A stretch of 64,000 nt of DNA from Jiangella alkaliphila (GCF_900105925.1 NZ_LT629791.1:992001-1056000); one strand, 5' to 3'. Shown: positions 33,736-42,489, counted from the stretch's first letter. Made by a program: numbers and translations. Notes: a model not told the origin generated them from the sequence alone.

Positions 33736-34463
33736 CCGAACCCGTCCGCGGTCAGCAGCACCTCGGGCGGCGGCGCCGCGCCGGTGTCGTCGACCAGCGC
33801 GCCGTCACGCAGGAACACCACGCGGTCGGCCCAGGCGGCATGCCGCGCCTCGTGCGTCACCAGCAGCCCGGCCGCCCCGCCGTCGCAGCGCGCCCGCAGC
33901 ACCCGCAGCACGTCCTCGCCGGTCTGGGAGTCCAGCGCGCCGGTCGGCTCGTCGGCCAGCACCAGCCGGCGCGGTCCGATCAGGGCCCGCGCGATGGCGA
34001 CCCGCTGCTGCTGCCCGCCGGACATCTCGTCCGGGAACCGGTCGGCGAGGTCGCCGACGCCGACCTCGGCCAGCGCCTCCAGCGCCTCGCGCCGGGCGGC
34101 CTTGACGCGGACGCCGTCCAGCTCGCGGGGCAGCGCGACGTTCTCGGCCGCGGTGAGCGCGGGGATGAGGTTGAGGTCCTGGAAGACGTAGCCGAGGCTG
34201 CGCCGGCGGACGGCGGCGAGCTCGGCCCGGCTCAGCGTCGCGAGGTCGGTGCCCTCGACGAGGACGACGCCGTCGGTGGGGGTGTCCAGGCCGCCGGCCA
34301 GGTGCAGCAGCGTGCTCTTGCCCGAGCCCGACGGACCCATGACGGCGATCAGCTCGCCGGTGCGCAGCGTCAGTGTGATGCTGTGCAGCGCGTGCACCAC
34401 CGTGGGGCCGTCGCCGTGCACTCGGCCGACCCCACGCAGCTCGAGCACGACGTCGGTGGTCAT
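33732..34463 (-). CDS. ABC transporter ATP-binding protein (LolD/MacB type)
   Basis: A 243-residue ATPase. Walker A is GPSGSGKS, the Q loop is in YVFQDLNLIPALTAAENVALP, the signature is MSGGQQQRVAIARAL, Walker B LVLADEPTGALD and the H loop LLVTHEARHA. These are the classical exporter-associated MacB/LolD features. It powers the FtsX-type permease encoded next. Its ATG overlaps the padR stop (ATGA), so padR, ATPase, permease and small protein form one coupled chain. Confidence 0.95.
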   Translation of the reverse strand: MTTDVVLELRGVGRVHGDGPTVVHALHSITLTLRTGELIAVMGPSGSGKSTLLHLAGGLDTPTDGVVLVEGTDLATLSRAELAAVRRRSLGYVFQDLNLIPALTAAENVALPRELDGVRVKAARREALEALAEVGVGDLADRFPDEMSGGQQQRVAIARALIGPRRLVLADEPTGALDSQTGEDVLRVLRARCDGGAAGLLVTHEARHAAWADRVVFLRDGALVDDTGAAPPPEVLLTADGFG

Positions 34464-35053
34464 CGCCGGACGGCCCGATCGCTCGGCTCGTCCGCGCGGA
34501 CGGCGGCGGGCGGCGACGCCGGCGGACGGGGCGCCGTGGCCAGCCGCGCGAGCCGGGTCTCGGAGTGGTCCAGCCAGCGGACCTCGGCCTCGGCCCGGAA
34601 GATCATCGAGTCGAGCACCAGCAGCCACGCGGTGTCCTCGGACCCGTCGGCGACCGCTTTGAGCCGGGTCAGCTCCTGCAGGTGCCGCAGCGTGGCGGTG
34701 CGCTGTGTCTGCAGCACCGCCCGCACGTCGACGCCCGGCGTCGTCAGCGCCAGCGCGACCTTGATCGCCAGCTCGTCGCGCGGCCGGTCGGTGCCGCCGA
34801 GCGGGGTGGCGAACCAGCCGGTCAGCTCCGCGTGCCCGGCGTCGGTGAGGCGGTAGACGACCTTGCCGTCCTCGTCGGACTCGCCGGTCTGCTCGACCAG
34901 GCCGTCGCGTTCCAGCCGCGCCAGGGTGGTGTACACCTGGCCGACGTTGAGCGGCCAGGTCGCGCCGGTGGACCGCTCGAACTCGTGGCGCAGCTGGTAC
35001 CCGTACATCGGGGAACGCTCCAGCAGCGCCAGCAGACCGTGACGAATCGACAT
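34460..35053 (-). CDS. PadR-family transcriptional regulator
   Basis: A 197-residue repressor. The winged helix covers residues ~1-85: SIRHGLLALLERSPMYGYQLRHEFE, then VGQVYTTLARLERDGLVE and YRLTDAGHAELTGWF. A C-terminal helical Vir_act_alpha_C-like domain follows for dimerisation. The open frame begins at 35089, but ATG 35053 gives the standard PadR N-terminus and sits right behind a large palindrome. It is first in the ABC exporter operon, the usual arrangement for PadR proteins that release a drug or peptide exporter on ligand binding. Confidence 0.92.
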   Translation of the reverse strand: MSIRHGLLALLERSPMYGYQLRHEFERSTGATWPLNVGQVYTTLARLERDGLVEQTGESDEDGKVVYRLTDAGHAELTGWFATPLGGTDRPRDELAIKVALALTTPGVDVRAVLQTQRTATLRHLQELTRLKAVADGSEDTAWLLVLDSMIFRAEAEVRWLDHSETRLARLATAPRPPASPPAAVRADEPSDRAVRR

Positions 35054-35056
35054 GGC

Positions 35057-35078
35057 TACCAAGTATGCATACTCGGTA
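35057..35078. promoter_or_regulatory. PadR operator: 22-bp near-perfect palindrome
   Basis: The exact 12-bp palindrome AGTATGCATACT (35062-35073) is flanked by TACC on the left and GGTA on the right, with a single unpaired position on each side. It ends 3 nt upstream of the padR start, and on the minus strand its CATACT is a -10-like element, so bound PadR would shut the whole operon. Confidence 0.7.
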
Positions 35079-35177
35079 TGGCCAGTCAAGTCGACGCTGG
35101 TCGGAGGGGTGGCGCAGCAACCTCACCCGCACGGGGACCGGACGAGATGGCCGGGGCGCAGACCACCCCGCTGAACG

Positions 35178-35723
35178 TCAGCGGGCGAAGTGGTTGGTCG
35201 GGACCGTCGACTCCTCGGCGGCGCTCAGGGCGACCGGCCAGCTGGCGGGAGCCGGCACGGCGGCCACGAGTCCGGGCAGGCCGACCGGCCAGATCGGCCG
35301 CTCAGTGTGGCTCAGCTCGTCGAGGCTCCACCAGCGGTGGCCGATGACGGTGAGCTGCTCTTCCTCGGTGAGCCCGGCCGGCTCGATCTCCTGGCCCGGC
35401 GCGTCGGCGACGAAGAACGTCTCGGACTGGACGGCGATCTTGTCGGCGTAGGCGTGCACGACGGTGCGCTCGGCGATCGGTCCGCGGACCGCCGACGGCA
35501 TCAGCCGCAGGCCGGTCTCCTCCAGGACCTCGCGAACGACCGCGTCGAGCAGGGTCTCGCCGGGATCGACGCCGCCGCCGGGGGTGATCCAGAACGTCGG
35601 CGACCCGGGCGCGGACGGATCGCTGTCCTCGAACAGCAGGACGCGGCCCCCGGGCTCCAGGAGCAGCACCCGGGCGGTCCGGCGGTGCGTGACCGGCCGG
35701 TCGAGCTCGGACTCCAACGACAT
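35178..35723 (-). CDS. NUDIX hydrolase
   Basis: A 181-residue pyrophosphohydrolase. The Nudix box is complete: GGGVDPGETLLDAVVREVLEETGL, with the REVLEE metal-binding glutamates. After it comes a variable substrate-recognition region ending with EEQLTVIGHRWWSLDEL. Substrates of this class are nucleoside diphosphates linked to another group; the exact one cannot be read. ATG 35723 is chosen; a GTG at 35729 is also in frame. Its upstream gap contains the octamer TCATCGAG twice, 11 bp apart, of unknown meaning. Confidence 0.9.
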   Translation of the reverse strand: MSLESELDRPVTHRRTARVLLLEPGGRVLLFEDSDPSAPGSPTFWITPGGGVDPGETLLDAVVREVLEETGLRLMPSAVRGPIAERTVVHAYADKIAVQSETFFVADAPGQEIEPAGLTEEEQLTVIGHRWWSLDELSHTERPIWPVGLPGLVAAVPAPASWPVALSAAEESTVPTNHFAR

Positions 35724-35822
35724 GACCACGTTCGCCAGGGTACGCCCCCTTCGCGGGCCGTGACCGTCGATGTCTCATCGAGTCATCATCGAGGCTATCA
35801 TCGCCGCAGGTTGCCCTGAGTC

Positions 35823-36800
35823 TCAGGTGGTGAGCAGCACCTTGCCGACGTGCTCGCCGTCGGCGACGACGCGGTGCGCCTCGGCCGCCTCGGTCATCGG
35901 GAGCGTGCGGTCGACGACCGGCCGGACGGTGCCGGACTCGATCAGTGGCCACAGGTGCTCGCACACCTCGGCGACGACGGCGGCCTTCCCTGCACGTGTG
36001 CGCCGGCGCAGCAGCGAGCCGGTGATGCGGGCCCGTTTGCCCATGACGGCGGCGAGGTCCAGCTCGGTGCGCCGGCCGCCCATGGTCCCGATGATCGTGA
36101 TGCGGCCGTCCATCGCCAGCACGTCGAGGTTCCGGGCGAGGTACGAGCCGCCCATGATGTCGAGGACGACGTCGGCGCCGTGCCCGCCGGTCGCGGCCGT
36201 CACCACCTCGGCGAAGTCCTCGGACCGGTAGTTGACCAGGATCTCGGCGCCCAGCTCGGCGCACCGCTCCAGCTTGGCCGCCGTCCCCGCCGTCACCGCG
36301 ACCCGGGCGCCGAGCGCGCGGCCCACCTGGATGGCAGCCGTCCCGATGCCGCTGGCACCGCCGTGCACGAGCAGCACCTCGCCGGCGCGCAGGCCGGCCG
36401 TCATCACCAGGTTCGACCAGACGGTGCACATGACCTCGGGCAGCGCGGCCGCCGTGACGAGGTCGACGCCGGTCGGGACCGGCAGCAGCTGGCCGGCCGG
36501 CACCGCGACCCGCTCCGCGTATCCGCCGCCGGACAGCAGCGCGCACACCTGGTCGCCGGCCTTCCAGCCGGTGACCCCCTCACCGACCTCACTGATCGTG
36601 CCGCTGCACTCCAGGCCCGGCCAGGCCGGCGCCCCGGGTGGGACGTCGTACTTGCCCATCCGCTGCAGCAGGTCGGCCCGGTTGACGGCGGACGCGACGA
36701 CGTCGACGACGACCTCGCCCGGCCCGCAGACCGGGTCGGGCACCTCGGCCCAGCTCAGGACCTCCGGCCCGCCGGGCTCGGTGATGACGACCGCGTGCAC
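35823..36800 (-). CDS. NAD(P)H quinone oxidoreductase, PIG3 type
   Basis: A 325-residue zinc-less MDR enzyme. It has the PIG3-type N-terminus (MHAVVITEPGGPEVLSWAEV, ASAVNRADLLQRMGKYDVPPG), the dinucleotide site LLVHGGASGIGTAAIQ and the GKVLL-type ending. These enzymes reduce quinones with NADPH. The start is GTG behind GGAGGGG. The potassium channel gene ends 14 nt... upstream on the minus strand order it precedes (36814), so the two may be one unit. Confidence 0.92.
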   Translation of the reverse strand: MHAVVITEPGGPEVLSWAEVPDPVCGPGEVVVDVVASAVNRADLLQRMGKYDVPPGAPAWPGLECSGTISEVGEGVTGWKAGDQVCALLSGGGYAERVAVPAGQLLPVPTGVDLVTAAALPEVMCTVWSNLVMTAGLRAGEVLLVHGGASGIGTAAIQVGRALGARVAVTAGTAAKLERCAELGAEILVNYRSEDFAEVVTAATGGHGADVVLDIMGGSYLARNLDVLAMDGRITIIGTMGGRRTELDLAAVMGKRARITGSLLRRRTRAGKAAVVAEVCEHLWPLIESGTVRPVVDRTLPMTEAAEAHRVVADGEHVGKVLLTT

Positions 36801-36813
36801 GCGACCCCTCCGC

Positions 36814-37914
36814 TCAGATGCCGCCCGGCGGGCGGTCCGCCGGGTCCTCGGGCTCCTCCTCGGGCGGCGGCTCGTGGGCGTCCTCGCGCCGGGCCCAGGG
36901 GTACTCCTCGGACGGCCGGATGACGATGAGGCGGTCGCCGCGGACGAGGTGCCCGATGGCCGGCGAGTGGAACGGCAGCTCGTCGCCGTCGCGGACCACC
37001 GCCACCACGAGGTCGGCGATCTGCCGCGGTTGCTTGCCCTCCTCGCGCGGCGAGACCAGCCGCTCGGCCACCTCGAGGCCGACGCCGGAGGTGGTGAGGT
37101 CCTCGAGGACGTGGCCGAGCGCCGGGCTGACCGTGGCCAGGCCCAGTATCCGGCCGACCGCGTCGGACGACGTGACGACCTCGTTGGCGCCGCCCTGACG
37201 GACCAGCGCGAGGTTGTCGGCCTCGCGGACCGACACGACGATGTTCGCGGTCTGGTTGAGCTGGCGGCAGGTGAGCGTGGCCAGCACGCTGGCGTCGTCG
37301 CGGGCCGTGGTGATGACGATGCGGTTGGCGGTCGGCACGCCGGCCCGGCGCAGCACCTCGGTGCGGGTGGCGTCGCCCATGACGGCGACCAGTCCCTGCT
37401 CGTTGGCCTCGGCGATCGCGGCCGGATCGGGGTCGACGACGACGAGCGTCTCGACCGACATGCCGTTCGCGAGCATCGTGTTCACCGCGCTGCGCCCCTT
37501 GACGCCGTAGCCGATGACGACGGTGTGGTCGCGCAACTTCTTCCTCCAGCGGTTGAGCCGCACCTGCTCCCGGCTCCGGGTGGTCAGGGTCTCCAGAGTC
37601 GTGCCGATGAGGACGATCAGGAACAGCACGCGCAGCGGCGTGATCAGCACGATGTTGACCAGCCGCGCGGTGTCCGACGTCGGCGCGATGTCACCGTAGC
37701 CGGTGGTCGAGAGCGAGACGGTCGTGTAGTAGAACGCGTCCAGCAGGTCGACCGAGCCGTCGGAATTGTCGTTGTAGCCCTCGCGGTCGACGTAGACGAG
37801 CAGGGCCGTCAGCACCAGCACCGAGACCGCGATGATGACCCGCTGGGTCAGCAGGCGCAGCGGGTCGACCACATCGGCGGGCGCCGGTAGATGGACGGAG
37901 CTCTTGGTCTGCAC
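36814..37914 (-). CDS. Potassium channel with RCK/TrkA-N domain
   Basis: A 366-residue channel subunit. Two membrane helices (residues ~26-42 and ~90-110) flank a pore loop with the K+ selectivity filter TTGYGD. A cytoplasmic RCK domain follows: Rossmann core VVIGYGVKGRSAVNTM and VVVDPD for nucleotide binding, then a TrkA-C-like region. The C-terminal tail is Pro/Glu-rich. It is a gated two-helix potassium channel of the MthK/Kch kind. The GTG start lies 7 nt behind a TAGCGT box, so translation is probably leaderless. Confidence 0.93.
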   Translation of the reverse strand: MQTKSSVHLPAPADVVDPLRLLTQRVIIAVSVLVLTALLVYVDREGYNDNSDGSVDLLDAFYYTTVSLSTTGYGDIAPTSDTARLVNIVLITPLRVLFLIVLIGTTLETLTTRSREQVRLNRWRKKLRDHTVVIGYGVKGRSAVNTMLANGMSVETLVVVDPDPAAIAEANEQGLVAVMGDATRTEVLRRAGVPTANRIVITTARDDASVLATLTCRQLNQTANIVVSVREADNLALVRQGGANEVVTSSDAVGRILGLATVSPALGHVLEDLTTSGVGLEVAERLVSPREEGKQPRQIADLVVAVVRDGDELPFHSPAIGHLVRGDRLIVIRPSEEYPWARREDAHEPPPEEEPEDPADRPPGGI

Positions 37915-37938
37915 AGGCGTGACGCTAGCGGACGCGGT

Positions 37939-38202
37939 TCACTGCAGCGGCGGCGTGGCGGCGTCGGGGCCGTCGTTCCAGTCGCGGGCCAGCTCGCCCG
38001 CCGTGTCGATGGCGGCGTTGACGGCCGCCGCGCCGCCGCCCTTGGTCGCGGCCGCGTACCCAGCGATGAACGCCGTCACCGGGGCGGCCGGCCGCTCCAC
38101 CGTGTGCGCGGCGTCGCGGGCGAGGTCGAGGATCGCGCCGACGTCGACGTCGTCGACCGGCACCCCCAGCCGCTCGCACAACGCGGTCACCCAGCTGTCC
38201 AT
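37939..38202 (-). CDS. DUF6457-family protein
   Basis: An 87-residue helical protein: WVTALCERLGVPVDDVDVGAILDLARDAAHTVERPAAPVTAFIAGYAAA is the DUF6457 core. It is commonly encoded next to mobA in actinobacteria, as here (42 nt downstream), which suggests a link with molybdenum cofactor handling, but no function is known. The frame is open to 38241; ATG 38202 is chosen because AGGAAGG lies at the right distance. Confidence 0.83.
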   Translation of the reverse strand: MDSWVTALCERLGVPVDDVDVGAILDLARDAAHTVERPAAPVTAFIAGYAAATKGGGAAAVNAAIDTAGELARDWNDGPDAATPPLQ

Positions 38203-38244
38203 GTCACGTACCTTCCTCCCGCCGACCGGCCCATCCTCCACTGA

Positions 38245-38820
38245 TCATGGCCGCCATCGGGCCAGGTCGCCCGGCGTGTCGATGTCCGCGGCACCGTCCT
38301 CGTCCGGGAGCGTCGTCACCCGCAGCCGCTCGAGCAGCGCGCGGACCGGCCGGTTCCGCGGGTCGCCGACGGCGTCCAGCGCGGCCCGCAGCGCCCCGGC
38401 CCGGTACACCGCCACCAGTGGCTGTACCCAGCCGCCGGCATCGACGACGGCGACGGCGTCGGCGTCCGGCTCCAGCCCCGCCAGCAGCCGTCCGACCAGC
38501 GCCGACGACACCCGCGGCAGGTCCGCGGCGAGCACGAGGAGGGTGTCGGGCGCCGGCTCCAACGCGGCCAGGCCGGCCACCAGCCCGGCCAGCGGGCCGC
38601 CGCCGGGCGGATCCTCGCGGGTCCACGTGACCGGCATCGCGAGGTCGCGCCGCGGGCCGACCACGACGACCTGCGCGGCGCCCGCTCCGGCCGCCGCCGC
38701 GACGGACCGCTCCAGCAGCGTCTGCCCGCCGACGACGAGCGCGGGCTTGTCCGTCCCGCCCAGCCGCCGTCCAGCGCCGCCGGCGAGCACGACCGCCGCC
38801 CACGGCCCGCCGCCGGTCAT
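38245..38820 (-). CDS. mobA: Molybdenum cofactor guanylyltransferase-like NTP transferase
   Basis: A 191-residue nucleotidyltransferase. The N-terminal signature VVLAGGAGRRLGGTDKP binds the nucleotide, and LVLAADLPRVSSALV holds the metal-binding Asp. The length and the C-terminal DIDTPGDLARW match MobA, which adds GMP (or CMP in MocA relatives) to molybdopterin. It overlaps the nitrilase gene by 4 bp (ATGA). The DUF6457 neighbour supports the Moco assignment, but related transferases of other pathways cannot be excluded. Confidence 0.82.
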   Translation of the reverse strand: MTGGGPWAAVVLAGGAGRRLGGTDKPALVVGGQTLLERSVAAAAGAGAAQVVVVGPRRDLAMPVTWTREDPPGGGPLAGLVAGLAALEPAPDTLLVLAADLPRVSSALVGRLLAGLEPDADAVAVVDAGGWVQPLVAVYRAGALRAALDAVGDPRNRPVRALLERLRVTTLPDEDGAADIDTPGDLARWRP

Positions 38821-39596
38821 GGCACCGGCCAGGTCCGCCGGTGCCGCAGCGCCGGGTTGCGCTCGCGGGCCGCCATCACGCGGTCCGGGTCGAGCTCGGC
38901 GATCAGGCGGCCCTCCTCGTCGCCCAGCCCGGCGACCACGACGCCGAGCGGATCGACCAGCTGGCTGAGCCCGCAGTACGCCCGCCCGTTCTGCGCCGCC
39001 GCGGCGACGTAGACGGTGTTCTCGATCGCCCGCGCGCGCAGCAGCGTCTGCCAGTGGTCCTCCTTCAGCGGCCCGCGCACCCACGCCGCCGGGACGACGA
39101 ACGCATCGGCGCCGGCGTCGACCAGCGCCCGTCCCTGTTCCGGGAAGCGCAGGTCGTAGCAGGTCAGCAGGCCGAGCCGGACCCCGGCGACCTCGAACAC
39201 CACCGGCACCGGGTCGCCGGCGCGCAGCCGGTCGGACTCGCGGTAGCCGAAGGAGTCGTAGAGGTGCGCCTTGCGGTACGTCGCCAGCACGGCGCCGTCG
39301 GAGCCCACGGCGACCAGTGTGTTGTAGGGCCGGTCGGCGTCGCCGGACCGCTCGAACATGCCGCCGACGACGACGGCGCCGGCCGCCCTCGCCACCTCGG
39401 CCAGCGTCGCGACGAACGGGCCGTCCAGCGGCTGGGCCACCGGGCCGAGCGGCAGCGCGGGGTCGCCGAAGTCGTGCATGACCGCCTCCGGCAACACGAC
39501 GAGGTCCGCGTCGACGCCGTCGGTCAGCCGCCGGATCGCCGCCAGGTTCGCGTCCGTGCCGGTGCCCGCCGAGAGCTGGACCAGTGCAACCCGCAT
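38817..39596 (-). CDS. Carbon-nitrogen hydrolase (nitrilase superfamily)
   Basis: A 259-residue amidase with the full nitrilase triad: Glu37 in VVLPEAV, Lys109 in YRKAHLYDSFGYRESD and Cys146 in LTCYDLRFPE. The RKAHLYD and CYDLRFPE motifs are those of the Nit1/Nit2 omega-amidase branch, which hydrolyse deaminated glutathione or alpha-keto acid amides. Lies 7 nt after the D-2-hydroxyacid dehydrogenase, so the two could act on related 2-oxo acids (inference). Confidence 0.92.
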   Translation of the reverse strand: MRVALVQLSAGTGTDANLAAIRRLTDGVDADLVVLPEAVMHDFGDPALPLGPVAQPLDGPFVATLAEVARAAGAVVVGGMFERSGDADRPYNTLVAVGSDGAVLATYRKAHLYDSFGYRESDRLRAGDPVPVVFEVAGVRLGLLTCYDLRFPEQGRALVDAGADAFVVPAAWVRGPLKEDHWQTLLRARAIENTVYVAAAAQNGRAYCGLSQLVDPLGVVVAGLGDEEGRLIAELDPDRVMAARERNPALRHRRTWPVP

Positions 39597-39603
39597 GCCC
39601 TCA

Positions 39604-40548
39604 TCAAAGCAGGACCGGCGTCACCAGCGTCCCGTCGGCCAGGAACCGCTCCAGGTTGCGCAGCACGAGCTGGGCCATCGCCTCGCGGGTCTCGACCGTG
39701 GCGCTGCCGATGTGCGGCAGCAGCACGACGTTGTCCAGCGCGAACAGCTCCTCAGGCACCCGCGGCTCGTCGGTGAACACGTCCAGCGCCGCGCCGCCCA
39801 GCGCGCCCGACGCCAGCGCCGCCACCAGCGCGTCCTGGTCGACCACGCTGCCGCGCGCGACGTTGACGAGGAAGCCGTCGGGGCCGAGCGCGGCGAGCAC
39901 CTCGGCCGAGACCAGCGCCTGGGTGTCCGAGCCACCCGGGGTGGTGACGATGACCGCGTCGACCGAGCGGGCCAGCTCCAGCGGCGAGGCCGCGTAGCCG
40001 TACGCGACGTCGTCGACGCGGCGGCGGTTGTGGTACGTGACGGTGCAGCCGAACGCCTCGAGCCGATGCGCGATGGCCCGGCCGATGCGGCCCAGTCCGA
40101 GGATGCCGACGCGGGTGCCGCTGACCCGCCGCTGCAGCGGGAATTTGTGCCCGGCCGCCCACTCGCCGCGACGGACGAACCGGTCGCTCGCGGACATGCC
40201 GCGGAAGACGTCGATCAACCCGCCGACGGCGAGGTCTGCCACGCAGTCGGTGAGCACGTCGGGCGTGTTGCTGAGCGCGATGCCGCGCGGCTTCAGCGCC
40301 GCGACGTCGACCGAGTCGTAGCCCACGCCGAGGTTGATGACGGCGGCCAGCCGGGGCAGCGCGCCGATGAGCGCGGCGTCCATGCCGGAGCCGGTGACCG
40401 CGACGGTGACCTGCGGCCCGTGCTCGGCGAGGAACGCATAGTACGGCCCGTCGCCGGCAGGCAGCCGGAGCGCGCCGTACGTCGTCGAGAGCTCACGCTC
40501 GACCGTGGGATGGAGGCCGCCGACCTGCAGGATCACACCATCAGACAA
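39604..40548 (-). CDS. D-isomer-specific 2-hydroxyacid dehydrogenase
   Basis: A 314-residue NAD(P)-dependent enzyme reducing 2-oxo acids. The Rossmann motif is VGILGLGRIGRAIA; catalytic residues are Arg in VNVARGSVVD, Glu in DEPRVPEEL and His in LLPHIGSATVETR. Resembles glyoxylate/hydroxypyruvate reductases. The start is a TTG at 40548 behind GGAGG (5 nt spacing); a GTG at 40536 is the alternative. Heads a minus-strand set with the nitrilase, mobA and DUF6457 genes. Confidence 0.92.
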   Translation of the reverse strand: MSDGVILQVGGLHPTVERELSTTYGALRLPAGDGPYYAFLAEHGPQVTVAVTGSGMDAALIGALPRLAAVINLGVGYDSVDVAALKPRGIALSNTPDVLTDCVADLAVGGLIDVFRGMSASDRFVRRGEWAAGHKFPLQRRVSGTRVGILGLGRIGRAIAHRLEAFGCTVTYHNRRRVDDVAYGYAASPLELARSVDAVIVTTPGGSDTQALVSAEVLAALGPDGFLVNVARGSVVDQDALVAALASGALGGAALDVFTDEPRVPEELFALDNVVLLPHIGSATVETREAMAQLVLRNLERFLADGTLVTPVLL

Positions 40549-40756
40549 TTACGCCTCCGATGTGTCGGGCCATGCACGTCATCACACGCCCTCCGATCCC
40601 GTTCCGCTCTCGACCGACGACTCGTGGGAGCCTCCGGCCCCCAGTCGCCGCCGGTGTGCACGGCCCTCCACTGGCCGCCAGCGTACAAGCCACTGTTCAC
40701 ACCGCCGTCACGTGCCCGAACACCGGACTCAACATGATCGTCTTTGAATGAGGGGC

Positions 40757-40909
40757 ATGGACGTCAAGCAACGGGAGCCCGGGGTCCTGCTCTGGCTCAC
40801 CGACGGCAACACCGTGCTCAACGACCACGTGGACGACGCCGGGCTGTGCGCCGTCTGCGGTTCGGCCTGGCCCTGCGACACCACCCTGCTGGCGAGCGCG
40901 CTGCGCTGA
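40757..40909 (+). CDS. Small CxxC zinc-ribbon-like protein
   Basis: A 50-residue ORF starting MDVKQREPGVLLWL, with CAVCGSAWPC near the C-terminus: a C-x2-C-x5-C pattern that could bind a metal with a further ligand. A GAGGGG ribosome site lies directly ahead of the ATG, and codon use is like the neighbours (third position nearly all G/C). Similar short proteins with a C-x-x-C-x-x-x-W-P-C stretch occur in actinobacteria; I know of no function. The 208 bp before it (40549-40756) holds nothing else I can support. Confidence 0.65.
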   Translation: MDVKQREPGVLLWLTDGNTVLNDHVDDAGLCAVCGSAWPCDTTLLASALR

Positions 40910-40939
40910 CCCCGCCCGCGGGACCCCTACGATGGCGGC

Positions 40940-41890
40940 GTGCTGCACCTGCGCGTCTCGACTCCGGCGGAGACGACCGACCGCATCGTCGCGCTGTTGC
41001 AGGAGTCGACAGGCGTCGCGAGCATCGCGGTCCTGCGCGGCGCCTCGGTGCGTCCCGAGGGTGATGTCGTCCTGGCCGAGCTGGCCCGCGAGTCGGCCGA
41101 GGAGCTGATCGGCGCGCTGCGCGAGCTCGGCGTCGACCAGACCGGCAGCATCGCACTGGAGTCGGTCGAGACGTCCATCTCGGCGGCCGCCGAACGCGCG
41201 GAGGACGACGCGCCCGGCCACGGCGCCGACGCCGTCATCTGGGAGCAGGTGGTGCGCCGCGCCGACGAGGACTCGGTGCTGTCGAACACGTTCGTCTGGT
41301 TCCTCAGCCTGGCCGCCGTTCTGGCCGCCATCGCGATCGTGCTCGACTCCGCGATCCTCGTGGTCGGCGCGATGGTCGTCGGGCCGGAGTTCGGCCCGCT
41401 GGCAGGCATCGCCGTCGGGCTGGTGCACCGACGGTTCGGCATCGTGCGTCAGTCACTGGTGACGCTGGTGGCCGGGTTCGCCATTGCGATCGCCGTCACG
41501 ACGGTGCTGTGCCTGCTGGCATCGTGGGCAGGATGGATCGACGCGTCGGTCTTGACCGCGGAACGGCCACTCACGGGGTTCATCTGGCGGCCGGACCGGT
41601 GGTCGTTCGTCGTGGCGTTCATCGCCGGGATCGCCGGCATCCTGTCGCTCACGTCCGCGAAGTCGGGTGCGCTGGTGGGCGTGTTCATCTCGGTGACGAC
41701 GGTGCCCGCGGCCGGGAACCTGGGACTGGCCCTGGCTCTCGGCGACGCCACCGAGCTGGGCGGCGCGGCCGCTCAGCTCGGTATCAACATGGCCGCGATC
41801 GTGCTGGCCGGCGTGTTGACCCTGCTCGCGCAGAAGGCCACCGCCGACCGGCTGCCCCGGCTCAGTGCTGGACGGACGCCCGTCGCATGA
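40940..41890 (+). CDS. DUF389-family membrane protein
   Basis: A 316-residue protein. The first ~110 residues are a cytoplasmic alpha/beta domain (LHLRVSTPAETTDRIVALLQESTGVASIAVLRG). Then six or so membrane helices, opening with the DUF389 hallmark SAILVVGAMVVGPEFGPLAGIAVGLVHRR. The family is widespread and of unknown activity. The GTG start lies 6 nt after TACGAT (40928-40933). Its 3' end overlaps the convergent grpB-like gene by 29 bp. Confidence 0.9.
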   Translation: MLHLRVSTPAETTDRIVALLQESTGVASIAVLRGASVRPEGDVVLAELARESAEELIGALRELGVDQTGSIALESVETSISAAAERAEDDAPGHGADAVIWEQVVRRADEDSVLSNTFVWFLSLAAVLAAIAIVLDSAILVVGAMVVGPEFGPLAGIAVGLVHRRFGIVRQSLVTLVAGFAIAIAVTTVLCLLASWAGWIDASVLTAERPLTGFIWRPDRWSFVVAFIAGIAGILSLTSAKSGALVGVFISVTTVPAAGNLGLALALGDATELGGAAAQLGINMAAIVLAGVLTLLAQKATADRLPRLSAGRTPVA

Positions 41891-42416
41891 TGTCCTCGAT
41901 GAACGGCGCCTTGCCCGCACGGTAGGCCGGACGGTCGTCGTGGTGCACGGCCGCCAGGCTCTGCTTGATGCCGGCGTACTTCTGCGCGTCGTCGGGGTGG
42001 TGCCGCAGGTGGTCGCGGAAGGCCAGGCAGTCGCGGCCGAGCTGCGACACATACTCGACGACGTGCAGGTGGTGGGTGCGCCAGGCCGGGTCGGGGTGGC
42101 AGAACGACCAGCGCCGCAGCTCGGCGTCGCCGGTCTCCCACACGTGCGTCCAGCCGATCTCGCGCATGGCGGCGATGGTGCCCTCGGCCTCTTCGTACGA
42201 GGGGACCATGGCCATCATGTCGATGATGGGCTTGGCGGACAGGCCCGGCACCGCCGTGCTGCCGACGTGCTCGACCGAGCCGATCAGCCAGGGGCGGAGT
42301 ACCGGCTCGACGTTGCGGCGCTGCTGCTCGAAGGACTCGGGCCACGCGGTGTCGTAAGGAAGGATTTCTATCGGGTCGCGGCGCACAGCATCGTGCGCTG
42401 CATCACTCTCGTGCAT
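41862..42416 (-). CDS. GrpB-family (UPF0157) nucleotidyltransferase-like protein
   Basis: A 184-residue protein with the GrpB hallmarks: PIEILPYDTAWPESFEQQR, the signature EHVGSTAVPGLSAKPIIDMMAMV, and HHLHVVEYVSQLGRDCLAFRDHLR. The fold is that of a nucleotidyltransferase (GS-x-A-V followed by D-x-D-like residues). In some bacteria it is fused to CoaE; here it stands alone and its role is unknown. The ATG lies 6 nt after a TATGGT box on the minus strand. Confidence 0.92.
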   Translation of the reverse strand: MHESDAAHDAVRRDPIEILPYDTAWPESFEQQRRNVEPVLRPWLIGSVEHVGSTAVPGLSAKPIIDMMAMVPSYEEAEGTIAAMREIGWTHVWETGDAELRRWSFCHPDPAWRTHHLHVVEYVSQLGRDCLAFRDHLRHHPDDAQKYAGIKQSLAAVHHDDRPAYRAGKAPFIEDIMRRASVQH

Positions 42417-42489
42417 ACCCCGACCATAGCCCTCCGGCGCCCGATGTGACGCATGAGATACCCATGATCGTGAGGAGTTCCGGCCCTGT

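Noticed and set aside
35770-35810. TCATCGAG direct repeats as an operator
   Set aside because: Two octamers and a partial third are seen 11 bp apart, but no dyad or promoter context supports a binding site.
41862-41890. 29-bp convergent overlap as a sign of a misplaced gene end
   Set aside because: Both DUF389 and GrpB-like proteins have normal lengths and C-termini, so the overlap is simply tight packing.
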